Assembly: GCA_963675955.2 (NCBI GenBank)
Contig: CAXXVR010000009.1
Location: 372,001 to 436,000, forward strand
Length of the DNA: 64,000 nucleotides
Reading direction: 5' to 3'
Origin: Desulfocicer sp963675955
GTDB taxonomy: Bacteria > Desulfobacterota > Desulfobacteria > Desulfobacterales > Desulfobacteraceae
A program made the translations under genes and the position numbers. The notes beneath the pieces were generated by a model, which searched no databases, had not been told where the DNA came from, and saw nothing but the letters and a program-made list of their open reading frames with translations. Positions 1 to 9,076 of the stretch are shown here, piece after piece (within the stretch, counting starts at the first letter, position 1; each line of letters starts with the position of its first letter).

Positions 1-120
1 TCCTTGATTTTAACGCATGACCAGTGTTAAATAACGATGCGAAAACAGTGAATTGTGGAAAAAATGAATTTGATCCTGTAGTTTTATCAATTCTGTTAAT
101 TTTGTAAAGGGGAAAATCAG

Positions 121-1539
121 ATGGTGGAAAAAATAGTGATTATCGGTGCAGGTCCCGGCGGATATGTGGCTGCCTTGGAAGCCGCCCGGCGGGGAGGGGA
201 TGTCACCGTGGTTGAAAAGGCCCATGCCGGGGGAACTTGTCTCAACTGGGGTTGTATTCCCTCCAAGATCATGAAAACCTCGGCGGATCTCCTGGTAAAG
301 GCCCGGGAGGCAGCCTCCTATGGCATAAAAATAGATGGTTCCATTGTGGCGGACATGGCGGGTATCCTGGCCCGGAAACAGAAGGTTTTGAAAAACCAGC
401 GCAAGGCAATTCTGACCCTGCTCGAAAAGGCCCATGTGACCTTTGAACAGGGTCGGGGGTATATAAAGGAGCAGGGTGTGGTCTCCGTGGCCGATGAAAA
501 AAGCTGGGAAAAAGAAATTTATTATGATCGTCTTATCCTTGCCGTTGGTACAGAACCCCTTAATATCCATGCCTTTCCCTTTGATGGAGACCGGATTTTA
601 TCCAGCAATGATCTGTTGAATCTTGATTATATCCCCCGCTCCATTGTCATTGTGGGCGGGGGTGTTATCGGGTGTGAGTTCGCCTGCATTCTTTCTGCTC
701 TGGGGGTTGAAGTCACCATTGTGGAGGCCATGTCCCGGCTGTTACCCCTGCCGTCGGTGGATGAGGCCTGCTCAAAAATTCTCCAGCGGGAGATGAAGAA
801 ACGTAAAATTAATTTCATCACCGATCAGGTGGTGGAAGGTACGGAGTATACGGAGGAAGGCCTTGCCATCCACCTGGGAATTTCTCCTTTTGCCCATGAA
901 AAACGGAAAAAGCGCATCAAGCCTGTGACCCTTATGGCGGACACCATGGCGGTGTGCATCGGCAGATCCCCGTTGTCTGCGGACCTGGGTCTTGAAAACA
1001 TTGGCCTTGAGCTGGATGACAGGGGATGGATTCCCGTGAATTCGGGCATGGAAACAAAGGTTTCGGGGGTGTTTGCCATTGGGGATATTCTGGGACCACA
1101 GCACATTATGCTGGCCCATGTGGCATCCCACGAGGGTATGGTGGCTGCAGAAAATGCCCTGGGGGGCAATGCGGTGATGGACTATACGACCGTGCCCGGT
1201 GCCATTTTTACCATGCCGGAAATCGGTAATGTGGGGATCACCGAGGCCCAGGCCCGGGAGCAGGGCATTGAGTTTACCTGCGCTGCGGTTAATTTTCGCA
1301 ATCTTGGCAAGGCCCAGGCCATGGGTGAGATTGCCGGAGAGGCCCGCATCATTGCGGCAAAGGCCACGGGTAAGGTGCTTGGGGTGCACATCATCGGTCC
1401 CCATGCCACGGATCTCATTGCCGAGGGCACCCTGGCCGTGAACAAGGGGCTTTCCATCACTGATCTTGCCCACACCATCCACGCCCATCCCACCCTCAGT
1501 GAGATTATCTTTGAGACGGCACTGTCTGCCGTCAAGTAA
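121..1539 (+). CDS. lpdA: Dihydrolipoyl dehydrogenase (E3 component)
   Basis: FAD- and NAD-dependent flavoprotein that reoxidises dihydrolipoamide on 2-oxo acid dehydrogenase complexes or the glycine cleavage H protein. The 472-residue product has the usual family length. It shows the N-terminal FAD motif GAGPGG (residues 9-14), the redox disulfide C40-LNWG-C45, a second Rossmann motif GGGVIG near residue 180, an AIGD FAD motif near residue 320 and the C-terminal H456-PTLSE-E461 pair that activates the disulfide. The ATG at 121 is supported by an AAAGGGGAAA ribosome site. No other subunit of a dehydrogenase complex is in the window, so the partner complex is unknown. A family A repeat starts 6 bases after the stop codon. 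Confidence 0.96.
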   Translation: MVEKIVIIGAGPGGYVAALEAARRGGDVTVVEKAHAGGTCLNWGCIPSKIMKTSADLLVKAREAASYGIKIDGSIVADMAGILARKQKVLKNQRKAILTLLEKAHVTFEQGRGYIKEQGVVSVADEKSWEKEIYYDRLILAVGTEPLNIHAFPFDGDRILSSNDLLNLDYIPRSIVIVGGGVIGCEFACILSALGVEVTIVEAMSRLLPLPSVDEACSKILQREMKKRKINFITDQVVEGTEYTEEGLAIHLGISPFAHEKRKKRIKPVTLMADTMAVCIGRSPLSADLGLENIGLELDDRGWIPVNSGMETKVSGVFAIGDILGPQHIMLAHVASHEGMVAAENALGGNAVMDYTTVPGAIFTMPEIGNVGITEAQAREQGIEFTCAAVNFRNLGKAQAMGEIAGEARIIAAKATGKVLGVHIIGPHATDLIAEGTLAVNKGLSITDLAHTIHAHPTLSEIIFETALSAVK

Positions 1540-1544
1540 AAAAT

Positions 1545-1575
1545 TGGGGTCAGGCTTGGCTTATTGATGTTATTT
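1545..1575 (+). repeat. Family A repeat, copy 1
   Basis: Begins TTGGGGTCAGGCTTGGCTTA and continues into a TTGATGTTATT tail. It is the same element seen at about ten other places in the window, and lies directly after the lpdA stop codon. Only one arm is present, so it cannot form the hairpin that the paired copies after clpB can. Confidence 0.85.
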
Positions 1576-1650
1576 GATATGACGGACATGTCCTCTTGAG
1601 TTCAACAAAGATAGTTTAGTCATAACGTAGAAGCGGAATGGCATTATGCC

Positions 1651-1832
1651 GCCCCCAACGGGCGGATCAGCTGGCCCCGGACCGTCGGCGGCCCTTTTGC
1701 CCTGCCGGTCTAAAGCGCAGGAACTGCGGGCAGGTGTGTCCTCAAACAGCCTGCGCTTCTTAACGCCCGTCAGGGCAAAAGGGCTGATCGCCCTGGGCTC
1801 CGAATGGACCAGCTGGTCCACCCGTTGGGGGC
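1651..1832. repeat. Long interrupted inverted repeat (182 nt), possible structured RNA or MITE
   Basis: Three nested stems line up. The outer arms are 1651-1674 and 1809-1832 (24 nt with two mismatches that would still be G-U pairs in RNA). The middle arms are 1691-1704 GCCCTTTTGCCCTG and 1771-1784 CAGGGCAAAAGGGC (perfect). The inner arms are 1713-1720 AAGCGCAG and 1751-1758 CTGCGCTT (perfect). The apical segment 1721-1750 contains a further CTGC/GCAG pairing. The element fills most of the 391-base gap between lpdA and clpB. Open frames inside it are not convincing as genes. It could be a non-autonomous mobile element, a structured untranslated region or an RNA gene. Confidence 0.6.
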
Positions 1833-1867
1833 TCTGCTATCGCCACTTTGAGGCTGTCTTTTCTTTA

Positions 1868-1896
1868 TTGACAAAAGATCGGGTTGTATTACTTTA
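1868..1896 (+). promoter_or_regulatory. Candidate clpB promoter
   Basis: TTGACA at 1868-1873 matches the -35 consensus. A TACTTT-like -10 follows at about 1890-1895, 16 bases later. The start codon of clpB lies 35 bases downstream behind a GGAGG ribosome site at 1920-1924. A heat-shock (sigma-32) type promoter was looked for and not convincingly found. Confidence 0.4.
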
Positions 1897-1930
1897 TGCG
1901 CATGAATAAAAAAACTCATGGAGGAAACAC

Positions 1931-4669
1931 ATGAACCCCGAAAAATTAACCGTCAAGTCCCAGGAAACGATCCATTCCGCCCAGGCGCTGGCCCAGAAAT
2001 ATAACCACACAACCATAGAACCCCTGCATCTGTTGCGGGTGATGCTGGAGGACCGCAAGGGCGTGCCGGCATCCATTATTACAAAAATAGGCGGCAGTCT
2101 GGACAGCGTCACAACGGCCCTGGATACCGCCCTGACAAATCAGGCCAGGGTCACCGGCAGTGCTCCCCAGATTTATCTGTCCCGGGAGGCTCAGTCCCTC
2201 TTTGATGTGGCCTTTAAGGAGGCCGACAAGATGAAGGATCAGTATGTCAGTTTGGAACATCTGCTGCTTGCCCTGGCCGATGCCAAGGGCAGCTGTGCCG
2301 ATATTTTAAAGGCCCAGGGTATCACAAGGGATGCCATCTTAAAGGTACTCCGGGATATCCGGGGCAACCAGACCATCACCGACCAGAACCCCGAAGAAAA
2401 ATACCAGGCCCTGGAAAAGTTCGGCCGTAACCTCACCGAGCTTGCCCGGGCCGGGAAGCTCGATCCGGTCATTGGCAGGGATGAGGAGATCCGCCGCATC
2501 GTTCAGGTGCTCTCCCGACGGCGCAAGAACAATCCGGTGCTCATCGGAGAACCCGGGGTCGGCAAGACCGCTATTGTGGAGGGGCTGGCCCAGCGCATCA
2601 TTGAAGGGGATGTATCCGAAAGCCTTAAAAACCGCCGGGTAATCGCCCTTGATATTGGTTCCATGCTGGCCGGTGCCAAGTACCGGGGGGAGTTTGAAGA
2701 TCGTTTAAAGGCGGTGCTCAAAGAGGTGGAGGCCTCCGAGGGAGAGATCGTGCTGTTCATTGATGAACTTCACACCGTGGTGGGTGCCGGGGCCGCCGAG
2801 GGGTCTGTGGATGCCTCCAACATGCTCAAACCTGCCCTGGCCCGGGGAACACTTCGCTGTGTGGGAGCCACCACCCTGGACGAATACCGCAAATACATAG
2901 AAAAAGATGCGGCCCTGGAACGACGGTTCCAGCCGGTGCTGGCCGCCGAACCCACGGTGGAGGACACCATCTCCATCCTCCGGGGATTGAAGGAAAAATA
3001 CGAGGTACACCATGGCGTTCGTATAAAAGATTCCGCCATTGTGGCCGCCGCCACCCTGTCCCATCGTTACATTGCCGACCGGTTTCTGCCGGACAAGGCC
3101 ATAGATCTGATAGACGAGGCAGCCTCTCGCATGCGTATAGAAATTGACAGCATGCCCATGGTCATTGACGAGGTCCAGCGCCGCATCACCCAGGCGGAGA
3201 TCGAGCGCCAGGCCCTGAAAAAGGAAAGGGATGATGCCTCCCGGGAGCGGCTGACAAAGATTGAAAAATCCCTGGCCGACATGAAGGAAGAAATCCAGCC
3301 CATGAAGCTGCACTGGAACATGGAAAAGAAATTGATCCAGGAGATCACCGGCATCCGGGAGCAGATGGATCAGGCCCAGACCCAGGCCCAGGTGGCTGAA
3401 AGGGCAGGGGATCTGGCCAAGGTGGCCCAGATTCGGTATGGCACCATGGAGACCCTTAAAAAATCCCTTGCTGAAAAAAAAGCCGAGCTGGACAAGGCCC
3501 AGACGGAACTTCGCATGCTCAAAGAAGATGTGGAAGAATCCGACATTGCCGATGTGGTGTCTGCCTGGACCGGTATTCCGGTATCCCGGATGTTAAAAGG
3601 AGAGCAGGAGAAGCTGGTGCAGATGGAATCTCACATTAAAAAACGTGTCATAGGCCAGAAAAAGGCCATAGATGCCGTATCCAATGCCGTGCGACGGGCA
3701 AGATCCGGTCTGCAGTCCCCGGATCGGCCCATCGGCACCTTTATCTTCATGGGGCCCACAGGTGTGGGGAAAACCGAGCTTGCCAAGGCCCTGGCCGAAT
3801 TTATCTTTGACTCCGAGGCAGCCATGGTGCGCATTGATATGTCCGAATACATGGAAAAGCATTCTGTGGCTCGGCTCATCGGTGCACCCCCGGGCTATGT
3901 GGGGTATGATGAGGGCGGGGTACTCACCGAGGCCGTGCGGCGAAGACCTTATTCAGTGCTGCTCTTTGATGAGATAGAAAAGGCCCATCCAGATGTGTTC
4001 AACGTGCTGCTTCAGGTGCTGGATGACGGCCGCATGACCGATGGCCATGGCCGCACCGTGGATTTCACCAATACCATTATCATCATGACATCCAACGTGG
4101 GCTCCCGGTTTATCCAGGAGGCTGCCGGTATATCTTCGGATGTGGGTTACATCGGTGCCCTGGATCATGATGCCGGGGGCGGTGAAGGCAGTCCCTTCCA
4201 TGAAAGAACTGACAGCTTCCAGAATCGGAGTATCGAAGGTATGGGTGGAACCCAGGGCCAAAGTGATGCCCAGGCTTCCACAGCGGAAAAGGATCGGATG
4301 CTCCAGACGGCCATCGCCCGTGCCCTGAAGGATGCCTTCAAGCCTGAATTCTTGAACCGTATTGATGAGATTATTACCTTCCAGAATCTTACCATGGAAG
4401 ACATCAAGGCCATTGCCGATATTCAGATCCGCCAGCTCAATGAGCGACTGGCTGCACGAAAAATCCAGATTACCCTGGATGAAGCGGCCCAGACAGCCCT
4501 GGCCCGATCCGGCTATGACCCGGCCTTTGGGGCAAGACCGCTTAAACGTACCATCCAGCAGCAGCTGGAAAACCCCCTGGCCCTGGCGCTTTTAAACGGC
4601 ACCATCAAGGACGGTCAGACCATTACCGTCACCGCTGGCCCGGATAATACCCTGAAGCTGGCTTCATAA
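1931..4669 (+). CDS. clpB: ClpB disaggregase with an extra segment in the second AAA+ module
   Basis: Hexameric AAA+ chaperone that extracts polypeptides from aggregates together with DnaK. Domain order is as expected: a repeated Clp N domain (about 1-145), first AAA+ module with Walker A GEPGVGKTA near residues 206-214 and Walker B FIDELH near 277, the coiled-coil middle domain (about 410-530), second AAA+ module with Walker A GPTGVGKTE near 608, then the small C-terminal domain. The protein has 912 residues while ClpB is usually about 860. The excess is a polar, glycine-rich stretch at roughly residues 735-790, between the TSNVGSRFI sensor-1 region and the FKPEFLNRIDE motif. Strong GGAGG ribosome site at 1920-1924. 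Confidence 0.96.
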   Translation: MNPEKLTVKSQETIHSAQALAQKYNHTTIEPLHLLRVMLEDRKGVPASIITKIGGSLDSVTTALDTALTNQARVTGSAPQIYLSREAQSLFDVAFKEADKMKDQYVSLEHLLLALADAKGSCADILKAQGITRDAILKVLRDIRGNQTITDQNPEEKYQALEKFGRNLTELARAGKLDPVIGRDEEIRRIVQVLSRRRKNNPVLIGEPGVGKTAIVEGLAQRIIEGDVSESLKNRRVIALDIGSMLAGAKYRGEFEDRLKAVLKEVEASEGEIVLFIDELHTVVGAGAAEGSVDASNMLKPALARGTLRCVGATTLDEYRKYIEKDAALERRFQPVLAAEPTVEDTISILRGLKEKYEVHHGVRIKDSAIVAAATLSHRYIADRFLPDKAIDLIDEAASRMRIEIDSMPMVIDEVQRRITQAEIERQALKKERDDASRERLTKIEKSLADMKEEIQPMKLHWNMEKKLIQEITGIREQMDQAQTQAQVAERAGDLAKVAQIRYGTMETLKKSLAEKKAELDKAQTELRMLKEDVEESDIADVVSAWTGIPVSRMLKGEQEKLVQMESHIKKRVIGQKKAIDAVSNAVRRARSGLQSPDRPIGTFIFMGPTGVGKTELAKALAEFIFDSEAAMVRIDMSEYMEKHSVARLIGAPPGYVGYDEGGVLTEAVRRRPYSVLLFDEIEKAHPDVFNVLLQVLDDGRMTDGHGRTVDFTNTIIIMTSNVGSRFIQEAAGISSDVGYIGALDHDAGGGEGSPFHERTDSFQNRSIEGMGGTQGQSDAQASTAEKDRMLQTAIARALKDAFKPEFLNRIDEIITFQNLTMEDIKAIADIQIRQLNERLAARKIQITLDEAAQTALARSGYDPAFGARPLKRTIQQQLENPLALALLNGTIKDGQTITVTAGPDNTLKLAS

Positions 4670-4673
4670 TAAA

Positions 4674-4743
4674 TTTGGGGTCAGGCTTGGCTTATTGGTA
4701 TTATTTAAAAAAATAAGACCAATAAGCCAAGCCTGACCCCAAA
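4674..4743. repeat. Paired family A repeats forming a perfect 26-bp inverted repeat
   Basis: Arms 4674-4699 and 4718-4743 are exact reverse complements over 26 bp (TTTGGGGTCAGGCTTGGCTT and 6 more bases). Pairing continues for about six more bases after one mismatch, leaving an A-rich loop. This is one family A element facing another head to head, five bases after the clpB stop. As RNA it would be a very stable hairpin and could act as a transcript end or stabiliser, but there is no long U tract after it. Confidence 0.9.
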
Positions 4744-4848
4744 TCCCCCCATGATGGATCAACATGATTCTTGCCTTTGGATCTGAAATATTATAAGTTG
4801 GATTATTTCAGATACCCCGATTTAGAAATGAAGATAAAGGAACAATAC

Positions 4849-5859
4849 ATGAAGAAAGCCGTCATCAGAGGCACCGGTCGTGCCCTGGCCCCCCGCCTTG
4901 TAACCAATGAAGATTTGTCAAAAATCATGGACACCACCGATGAGTGGATTCAGCAGCGCACCGGCATAAAGCAGCGCTACTGGGTCCCGGAAACGGGGGA
5001 GATGGGGGCATCGGATCTGGGCCTCACCGCCAGCCACAAGGCCCTTGAAAAGGCCGGATGGCAGGCCGATGACATTGATTTTATCATCTTTGCCACCCTC
5101 AGCCCGGACATCTTTTTTCCAGGTTCCGGGTGTCTTTTGGCTGAAAAACTGGGTCTGACAACAACCCCGGCCCTTGATATCCGACAGCAGTGCACAGGTT
5201 TTCTTTACGGGCTTGCCACCGCCGATGCCTACATCAAAAGCGGGCTTGCCAGTAAAATTCTGGTGGTGGGGGCGGAAGTTCATTCTTCTGGCCTTGATAA
5301 AACCACCCGGGGCAGGGATGTGGCAGTCATCTTTGGTGACGGGGCCGCCGCCGTGTGTGTGGAAGGGGTTGAAACCGATGAAAACATCGGTGTACTGGCA
5401 TCTTGTCTCCATGCTGATGGCCGGGGTGCTGCAAGCCTTATGACAGAACTTCCCGCCTCCCGCCTGCCCGAACGTTTCCCCAAGGGCCTTCCCACTGATT
5501 CCGAACGGTACTTTCCCACCATGAACGGCCAGGCAGTTTTTAAAACCGCCGTTCGTAAATTACCCCAGGTCACCCGGGAAACCCTTGATAAGGCAGGAGT
5601 TTCCATGGATGACATCACCATGGTATTTCCCCACCAGGCCAATCTCCGGATCAACCAGGCCTATGCCCAGTTCATGAAAATTGATGAATCCCGGATGTTT
5701 AACAATATCCAGAAATACGGCAATACCACCGCTGCAAGTATTCCCCTTGCCCTGGATGAGGCCATGGAACAGGGGCTGGTGGGTAAACCCGGTGATACAA
5801 TTTTGTTTGTGGGATTCGGGGCTGGACTTACCTGGGGTGGGGTTGCCTATCGGTTTTAG
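4849..5859 (+). CDS. 3-oxoacyl-[ACP] synthase III (KAS III)-like condensing enzyme
   Basis: Thiolase-fold enzyme that condenses an acyl-CoA with malonyl-ACP or a related acceptor. The 336-residue product carries the KAS III triad: C115 in QQCTGF, H262 in HQANLRI and N292 in YGNTTAAS. A C-terminal GFGAGLTWG motif is also present. A TTG at 4771 would add 26 residues, but the ATG at 4849 has AAAGG at 4836-4840 and begins exactly where homologues begin (MKKAVIRGTG), so it is preferred. Spacing between Cys and His is about 15 residues longer than in the E. coli FabH model, so the substrate may not be acetyl-CoA. It is not next to other fatty acid genes, so a primary role in fatty acid initiation is not certain. 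Confidence 0.85.
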   Translation: MKKAVIRGTGRALAPRLVTNEDLSKIMDTTDEWIQQRTGIKQRYWVPETGEMGASDLGLTASHKALEKAGWQADDIDFIIFATLSPDIFFPGSGCLLAEKLGLTTTPALDIRQQCTGFLYGLATADAYIKSGLASKILVVGAEVHSSGLDKTTRGRDVAVIFGDGAAAVCVEGVETDENIGVLASCLHADGRGAASLMTELPASRLPERFPKGLPTDSERYFPTMNGQAVFKTAVRKLPQVTRETLDKAGVSMDDITMVFPHQANLRINQAYAQFMKIDESRMFNNIQKYGNTTAASIPLALDEAMEQGLVGKPGDTILFVGFGAGLTWGGVAYRF

Positions 5860-5935
5860 ACCCTTGCCGGAACTCATTTTTGTCCTTTGGATCGACAGCA
5901 CCCAAGATTTTTTAAAAAACTGGAAATGATATGCC

Positions 5936-7162
5936 ATGGAATTAAATCCGGTTGAAAACAGTGTGAAAACCCTCCTGCATCGAGGGGTTAAAATGCCCCT
6001 GCCTGCAACGGTATACATCGCTCCGGAGGTAGATATTGATCGCATTTCAGATAAAAAAGTCACCCTTCACCCCGGCACCCGCATCATTGGGGAAAATACC
6101 CTGATCCTGCCCGGAACCACACTGGGAGAAGAAGCCCCGGTCACCGTGGATAATTGCTACATCGGTGTGGACACCAGGCTTAAAGGTGGTTTTTTTCAGA
6201 ATGCTGTCTTTGCCGGCAAGAACAGTTTCGGATCCGGTGCCCACGTCCGGGGGGGAACCATCCTGGAAGAGGAGGCCAATGCCGCCCACACCGTCGGGTT
6301 AAAGCAGACCATCCTCTTTCCCTTTGTCACCCTGGGCAGCCTTATTAATTTCTGTGACCTTCTCATGGCCGGGGGAACCAGTCGAAAAAATCATTCCGAG
6401 GTGGGCAGCTCCTATATTCATTTTAATTACACCCCCAATCAGGACAAGGCAACTCCCTCTATGATAGGCAATGTTCACCAGGGGGTGATGCTGGACCAGG
6501 CACCCATTTTTCTGGGAGGGCAGGGAGGGCTTGTGGGACCCCGCACCCTTGCATTCGGCACCGTCATTGCCGCTGGCACCATTTGTAGACGTGATGAACT
6601 GCGCCCGGACCACCTTGTCTTTGGCGGTGCCATGAAAGCGGCCTCTCTTCCCAATCCCGGTAAAATTTATCGGGATGTCCGCACCATATTTGAAAAAAAC
6701 TGCTCCTACATTGGGAGCCTGTGTGCGCTTCTGGCCTGGTATCAGCATGTGCGTCCGCTGTTTGTCACAGATGCCCTGTCCCGGGAATTACTCCTTGGCA
6801 TGCAGATTACCCTGAAAAAATGCATTGCAGAGCGCATACATCGCCTGGATGGCTTCTGTACCAGGCTGGAGACTTCTCTGGCACATCTGTTGCAAGAAGG
6901 TGGTGGTAAAAAAACACCGTTAATCGAGACCCATGAACTGTTTATTGCCCAATGGCCTGAAATTCATCTTTATCTTGAAAAAAAAGCCCTGAATATGCAT
7001 ATGTGCAGACCACCGGAACTTTTATTAAAGGCAATTGAACAGGGAATCGCAGATCATGGACCCGATTATATCAAAGTAGTCCAAATTTTGGCACCGGATG
7101 CCCATGCAAGTGGTATTTCATGGCTTAAAAAAATTGAAAAAGACATTGCCTGTATGGGCTGA
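5936..7162 (+). CDS. GlmU-like left-handed beta-helix protein (UDP-GlcNAc pyrophosphorylase-related)
   Basis: The first 260 residues carry irregular hexapeptide turns (ILPGTTLGEEA, CYIGVDTRLKGG, SFGSGAHVRGGTILEE) typical of the left-handed beta-helix of sugar nucleotidyl/acetyltransferases. They include the conserved NH-SEVGSSYIHFNYTPN type segment found in GlmU-related proteins. The C-terminal 150 residues are helical and unfamiliar. There is no N-terminal GxGTRM nucleotidyltransferase signature, so this is not a complete bifunctional GlmU. It sits 143 bases upstream of glmM, which suggests a role in amino-sugar nucleotide synthesis or its control. Exact reaction unknown. Start ATG at 5936 lacks a strong ribosome site. 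Confidence 0.65.
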   Translation: MELNPVENSVKTLLHRGVKMPLPATVYIAPEVDIDRISDKKVTLHPGTRIIGENTLILPGTTLGEEAPVTVDNCYIGVDTRLKGGFFQNAVFAGKNSFGSGAHVRGGTILEEEANAAHTVGLKQTILFPFVTLGSLINFCDLLMAGGTSRKNHSEVGSSYIHFNYTPNQDKATPSMIGNVHQGVMLDQAPIFLGGQGGLVGPRTLAFGTVIAAGTICRRDELRPDHLVFGGAMKAASLPNPGKIYRDVRTIFEKNCSYIGSLCALLAWYQHVRPLFVTDALSRELLLGMQITLKKCIAERIHRLDGFCTRLETSLAHLLQEGGGKKTPLIETHELFIAQWPEIHLYLEKKALNMHMCRPPELLLKAIEQGIADHGPDYIKVVQILAPDAHASGISWLKKIEKDIACMG

Positions 7163-7305
7163 AGTGGTGTATCATTTGATTTGATATTTTTTAACGATTA
7201 TATGTCGTCTTGACCCATCACATTATGACGGCTGGCTGATCTTGTGATCAAGCCCGAAAAAACTCAATTTACTATATCTGATTGCTAGGATTACAGGAAT
7301 ATTGC

Positions 7306-8709
7306 ATGGGAAAACTCTTTGGAACAGACGGCATACGCGGAGTGGCAAACCACTACCCCATGACAGTGGATGTTGCCATGGCCACGGGCAGGGCTGTGGC
7401 CTGTCTTGTAAGGCAGCAGGGGGGTGACAGTGCTATTATTGGCAGGGATACCCGACGGTCTGGAACCATGCTGGAGGCTGCCCTGGCAGCCGGTCTTGCT
7501 GCAGAGGGCATAGATGTACATCTGGCGGGGGTAGTTCCCACCCCGGGTGTGGCCTTTCTGGTGTCCCGCACTTCCGGAGCAGGGGCAGGCATTGTTATCT
7601 CCGCATCCCATAATCCTTATCAGGATAATGGGATTAAACTTTTTGATTCAGAAGGTCACAAACTTTCAGATGAAGCAGAGGCGGAGCTGGAGAGTGCTTT
7701 AATGGCATTGCTTTCCACAGTAGATGTAAAGGGACGCCCAACTTGTTCACCTGGCAAATCATCTTTCAATAGCATCCCTCCGGAGCCGGGTCTGATCTGT
7801 CCCATGGACCTGGCTCAAGAAAAATATATTACCTTTTTACAGAAATGTTTTGCACTTGATGGCATTGATATGTCATGCTTGACTCCCATTGTGGTGGATT
7901 GCTCCAATGGTGCCGCATCTGAAGTGGCAGAGGCGGTGTTCTCCGGTCTGGGGTTGGAAGCCCGATTTATTCATAATGATCCCAATGGTAGAAATATCAA
8001 TGAAAATTGTGGTTCCCAGCACACGGAGGATCTGTCAAAAGCCGTGTCTGCACAGGGTGCCCGGGTGGGACTGGCCTTTGACGGTGATGCTGATCGGCTC
8101 ATCGCCATGGATGAGAATGGAGTTCCGGTTACCGGGGATAAAATCCTGGCCATCTGTGCCTGCCATGCCGCATCCAGAGCCCAGCTGCCAAATAACCGTG
8201 TGGTCAGCACTGTAATGAGTAATATTGGCCTGGGGCTTGCCTTGGCTGCCCATAACATCCATCATGAGATCACAGGGGTAGGAGATCGCCTCGTTATGGC
8301 CGCCATGGAGAAAACCGGTGCTGTTATGGGTGGTGAAGATTCCGGGCACATGATCTTTTCTCAATTCCACACAACTGGAGATGGCATCCTTACAGCCCTT
8401 AGACTTCTTGCGGTGATGGGAGAGACGGGAAAACCCCTTTCGCAGTTGGCCAAAGTAATGAAAGTCTATCCCCAGGTCTTGAAGAATGTCACAGTCAATG
8501 CTCACCGGCCTGATTTCATGTCCATTGCCCCCGTTGCCAAAGTTATTGCCGCCGCTGAAAAAGAGCTGTATGGTCAGGGGCGCGTTCTGGTGAGGTATTC
8601 AGGTACCCAGCCCCTTTTACGGGTGATGGTTGAGGGAGGGGATGCCACCCGGATTCGGGAAATATGTGATACTATCTGTGCCGCGATTGAAGATTGTATA
8701 GGGTGCTGA
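7306..8709 (+). CDS. glmM: Phosphoglucosamine mutase
   Basis: Interconverts glucosamine-6-phosphate and glucosamine-1-phosphate, feeding UDP-GlcNAc synthesis. The 467-residue protein begins MGKLFGTDGIRG, a hallmark of GlmM. The phosphoserine loop SASHNP places the active serine at S101. The metal loop FDGDADR gives D259, D261 and D263. The C-terminal phosphate-binding loop reads RYSGTQPLLRV where many GlmM have RPSGTEPLIRV. The ATG at 7306 is chosen over an upstream TTG at 7282 because AGGA lies at 7295-7298 and homologues start there. Together with the preceding GlmU-like gene it forms an amino-sugar pair. Confidence 0.93.
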   Translation: MGKLFGTDGIRGVANHYPMTVDVAMATGRAVACLVRQQGGDSAIIGRDTRRSGTMLEAALAAGLAAEGIDVHLAGVVPTPGVAFLVSRTSGAGAGIVISASHNPYQDNGIKLFDSEGHKLSDEAEAELESALMALLSTVDVKGRPTCSPGKSSFNSIPPEPGLICPMDLAQEKYITFLQKCFALDGIDMSCLTPIVVDCSNGAASEVAEAVFSGLGLEARFIHNDPNGRNINENCGSQHTEDLSKAVSAQGARVGLAFDGDADRLIAMDENGVPVTGDKILAICACHAASRAQLPNNRVVSTVMSNIGLGLALAAHNIHHEITGVGDRLVMAAMEKTGAVMGGEDSGHMIFSQFHTTGDGILTALRLLAVMGETGKPLSQLAKVMKVYPQVLKNVTVNAHRPDFMSIAPVAKVIAAAEKELYGQGRVLVRYSGTQPLLRVMVEGGDATRIREICDTICAAIEDCIGC

Positions 8710-9076
8710 TTAAATGTAAAGTGATGTGTTACTTTTTTGGGAAAAGTATTGCATAACAAATCTTTTTGAAATATATTAGACCACCAATGGTAACTTGAAG
8801 GGGTGAATTCCATGAAAATGATTTTCTTATTCGCCCTCTGCCCCTGTTTCCTGGTTAAAAATAATTGCCACTGCCTTCAAAGAAAAATTTAAAAGATTGA
8901 TTGAGTTTTTGTTTTGATCATTGCTGTCTTAATTTGCTTGACTATTTTTGGGATTGCAGGCAATTGTCTTAAACAAGATCATGTTATTCAGAAAGCGGAG
9001 CCATAGCTGTCGATCATTCATATATTTTATTTATCGGGCTTGACTGCCGTGCCCCGCAGGAGATGTTATCACCACC
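8710..9076. other. Intergenic gap before the polysaccharide locus
   Basis: 367 bases that mark the boundary between housekeeping genes and the polysaccharide genes. No family A or B repeat and no clear terminator was found. A TTGACT at 8938-8943 has no good -10 partner. A 26-codon frame at 8812-8892 with four cysteines has a weak GGGG ribosome site but nothing else to support it. A promoter for the downstream locus is expected here but could not be pinned down. Confidence 0.5.

Noticed and set aside
1..120. Possible 3' end of an upstream gene at the window edge
   Set aside because: Only a few codons precede stops in each frame, not enough to identify anything.
772..1488. Long minus-strand reading frames opposite lpdA and other high-GC genes
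   Set aside because: They lie opposite strongly supported genes, have no ribosome sites or recognisable domains, and follow the codon periodicity of the + strand gene.
1646..1909. Open frame of 87 codons between lpdA and clpB
   Set aside because: It is inside the long inverted repeat, has low-complexity arginine/proline/serine content on both strands and no ribosome site. The hairpin explains the open frame.
8812..8892. 26-codon cysteine-containing frame in the gap before the polysaccharide locus
   Set aside because: Too short, weak ribosome site and no homology recognisable. Kept only as a note on the gap.
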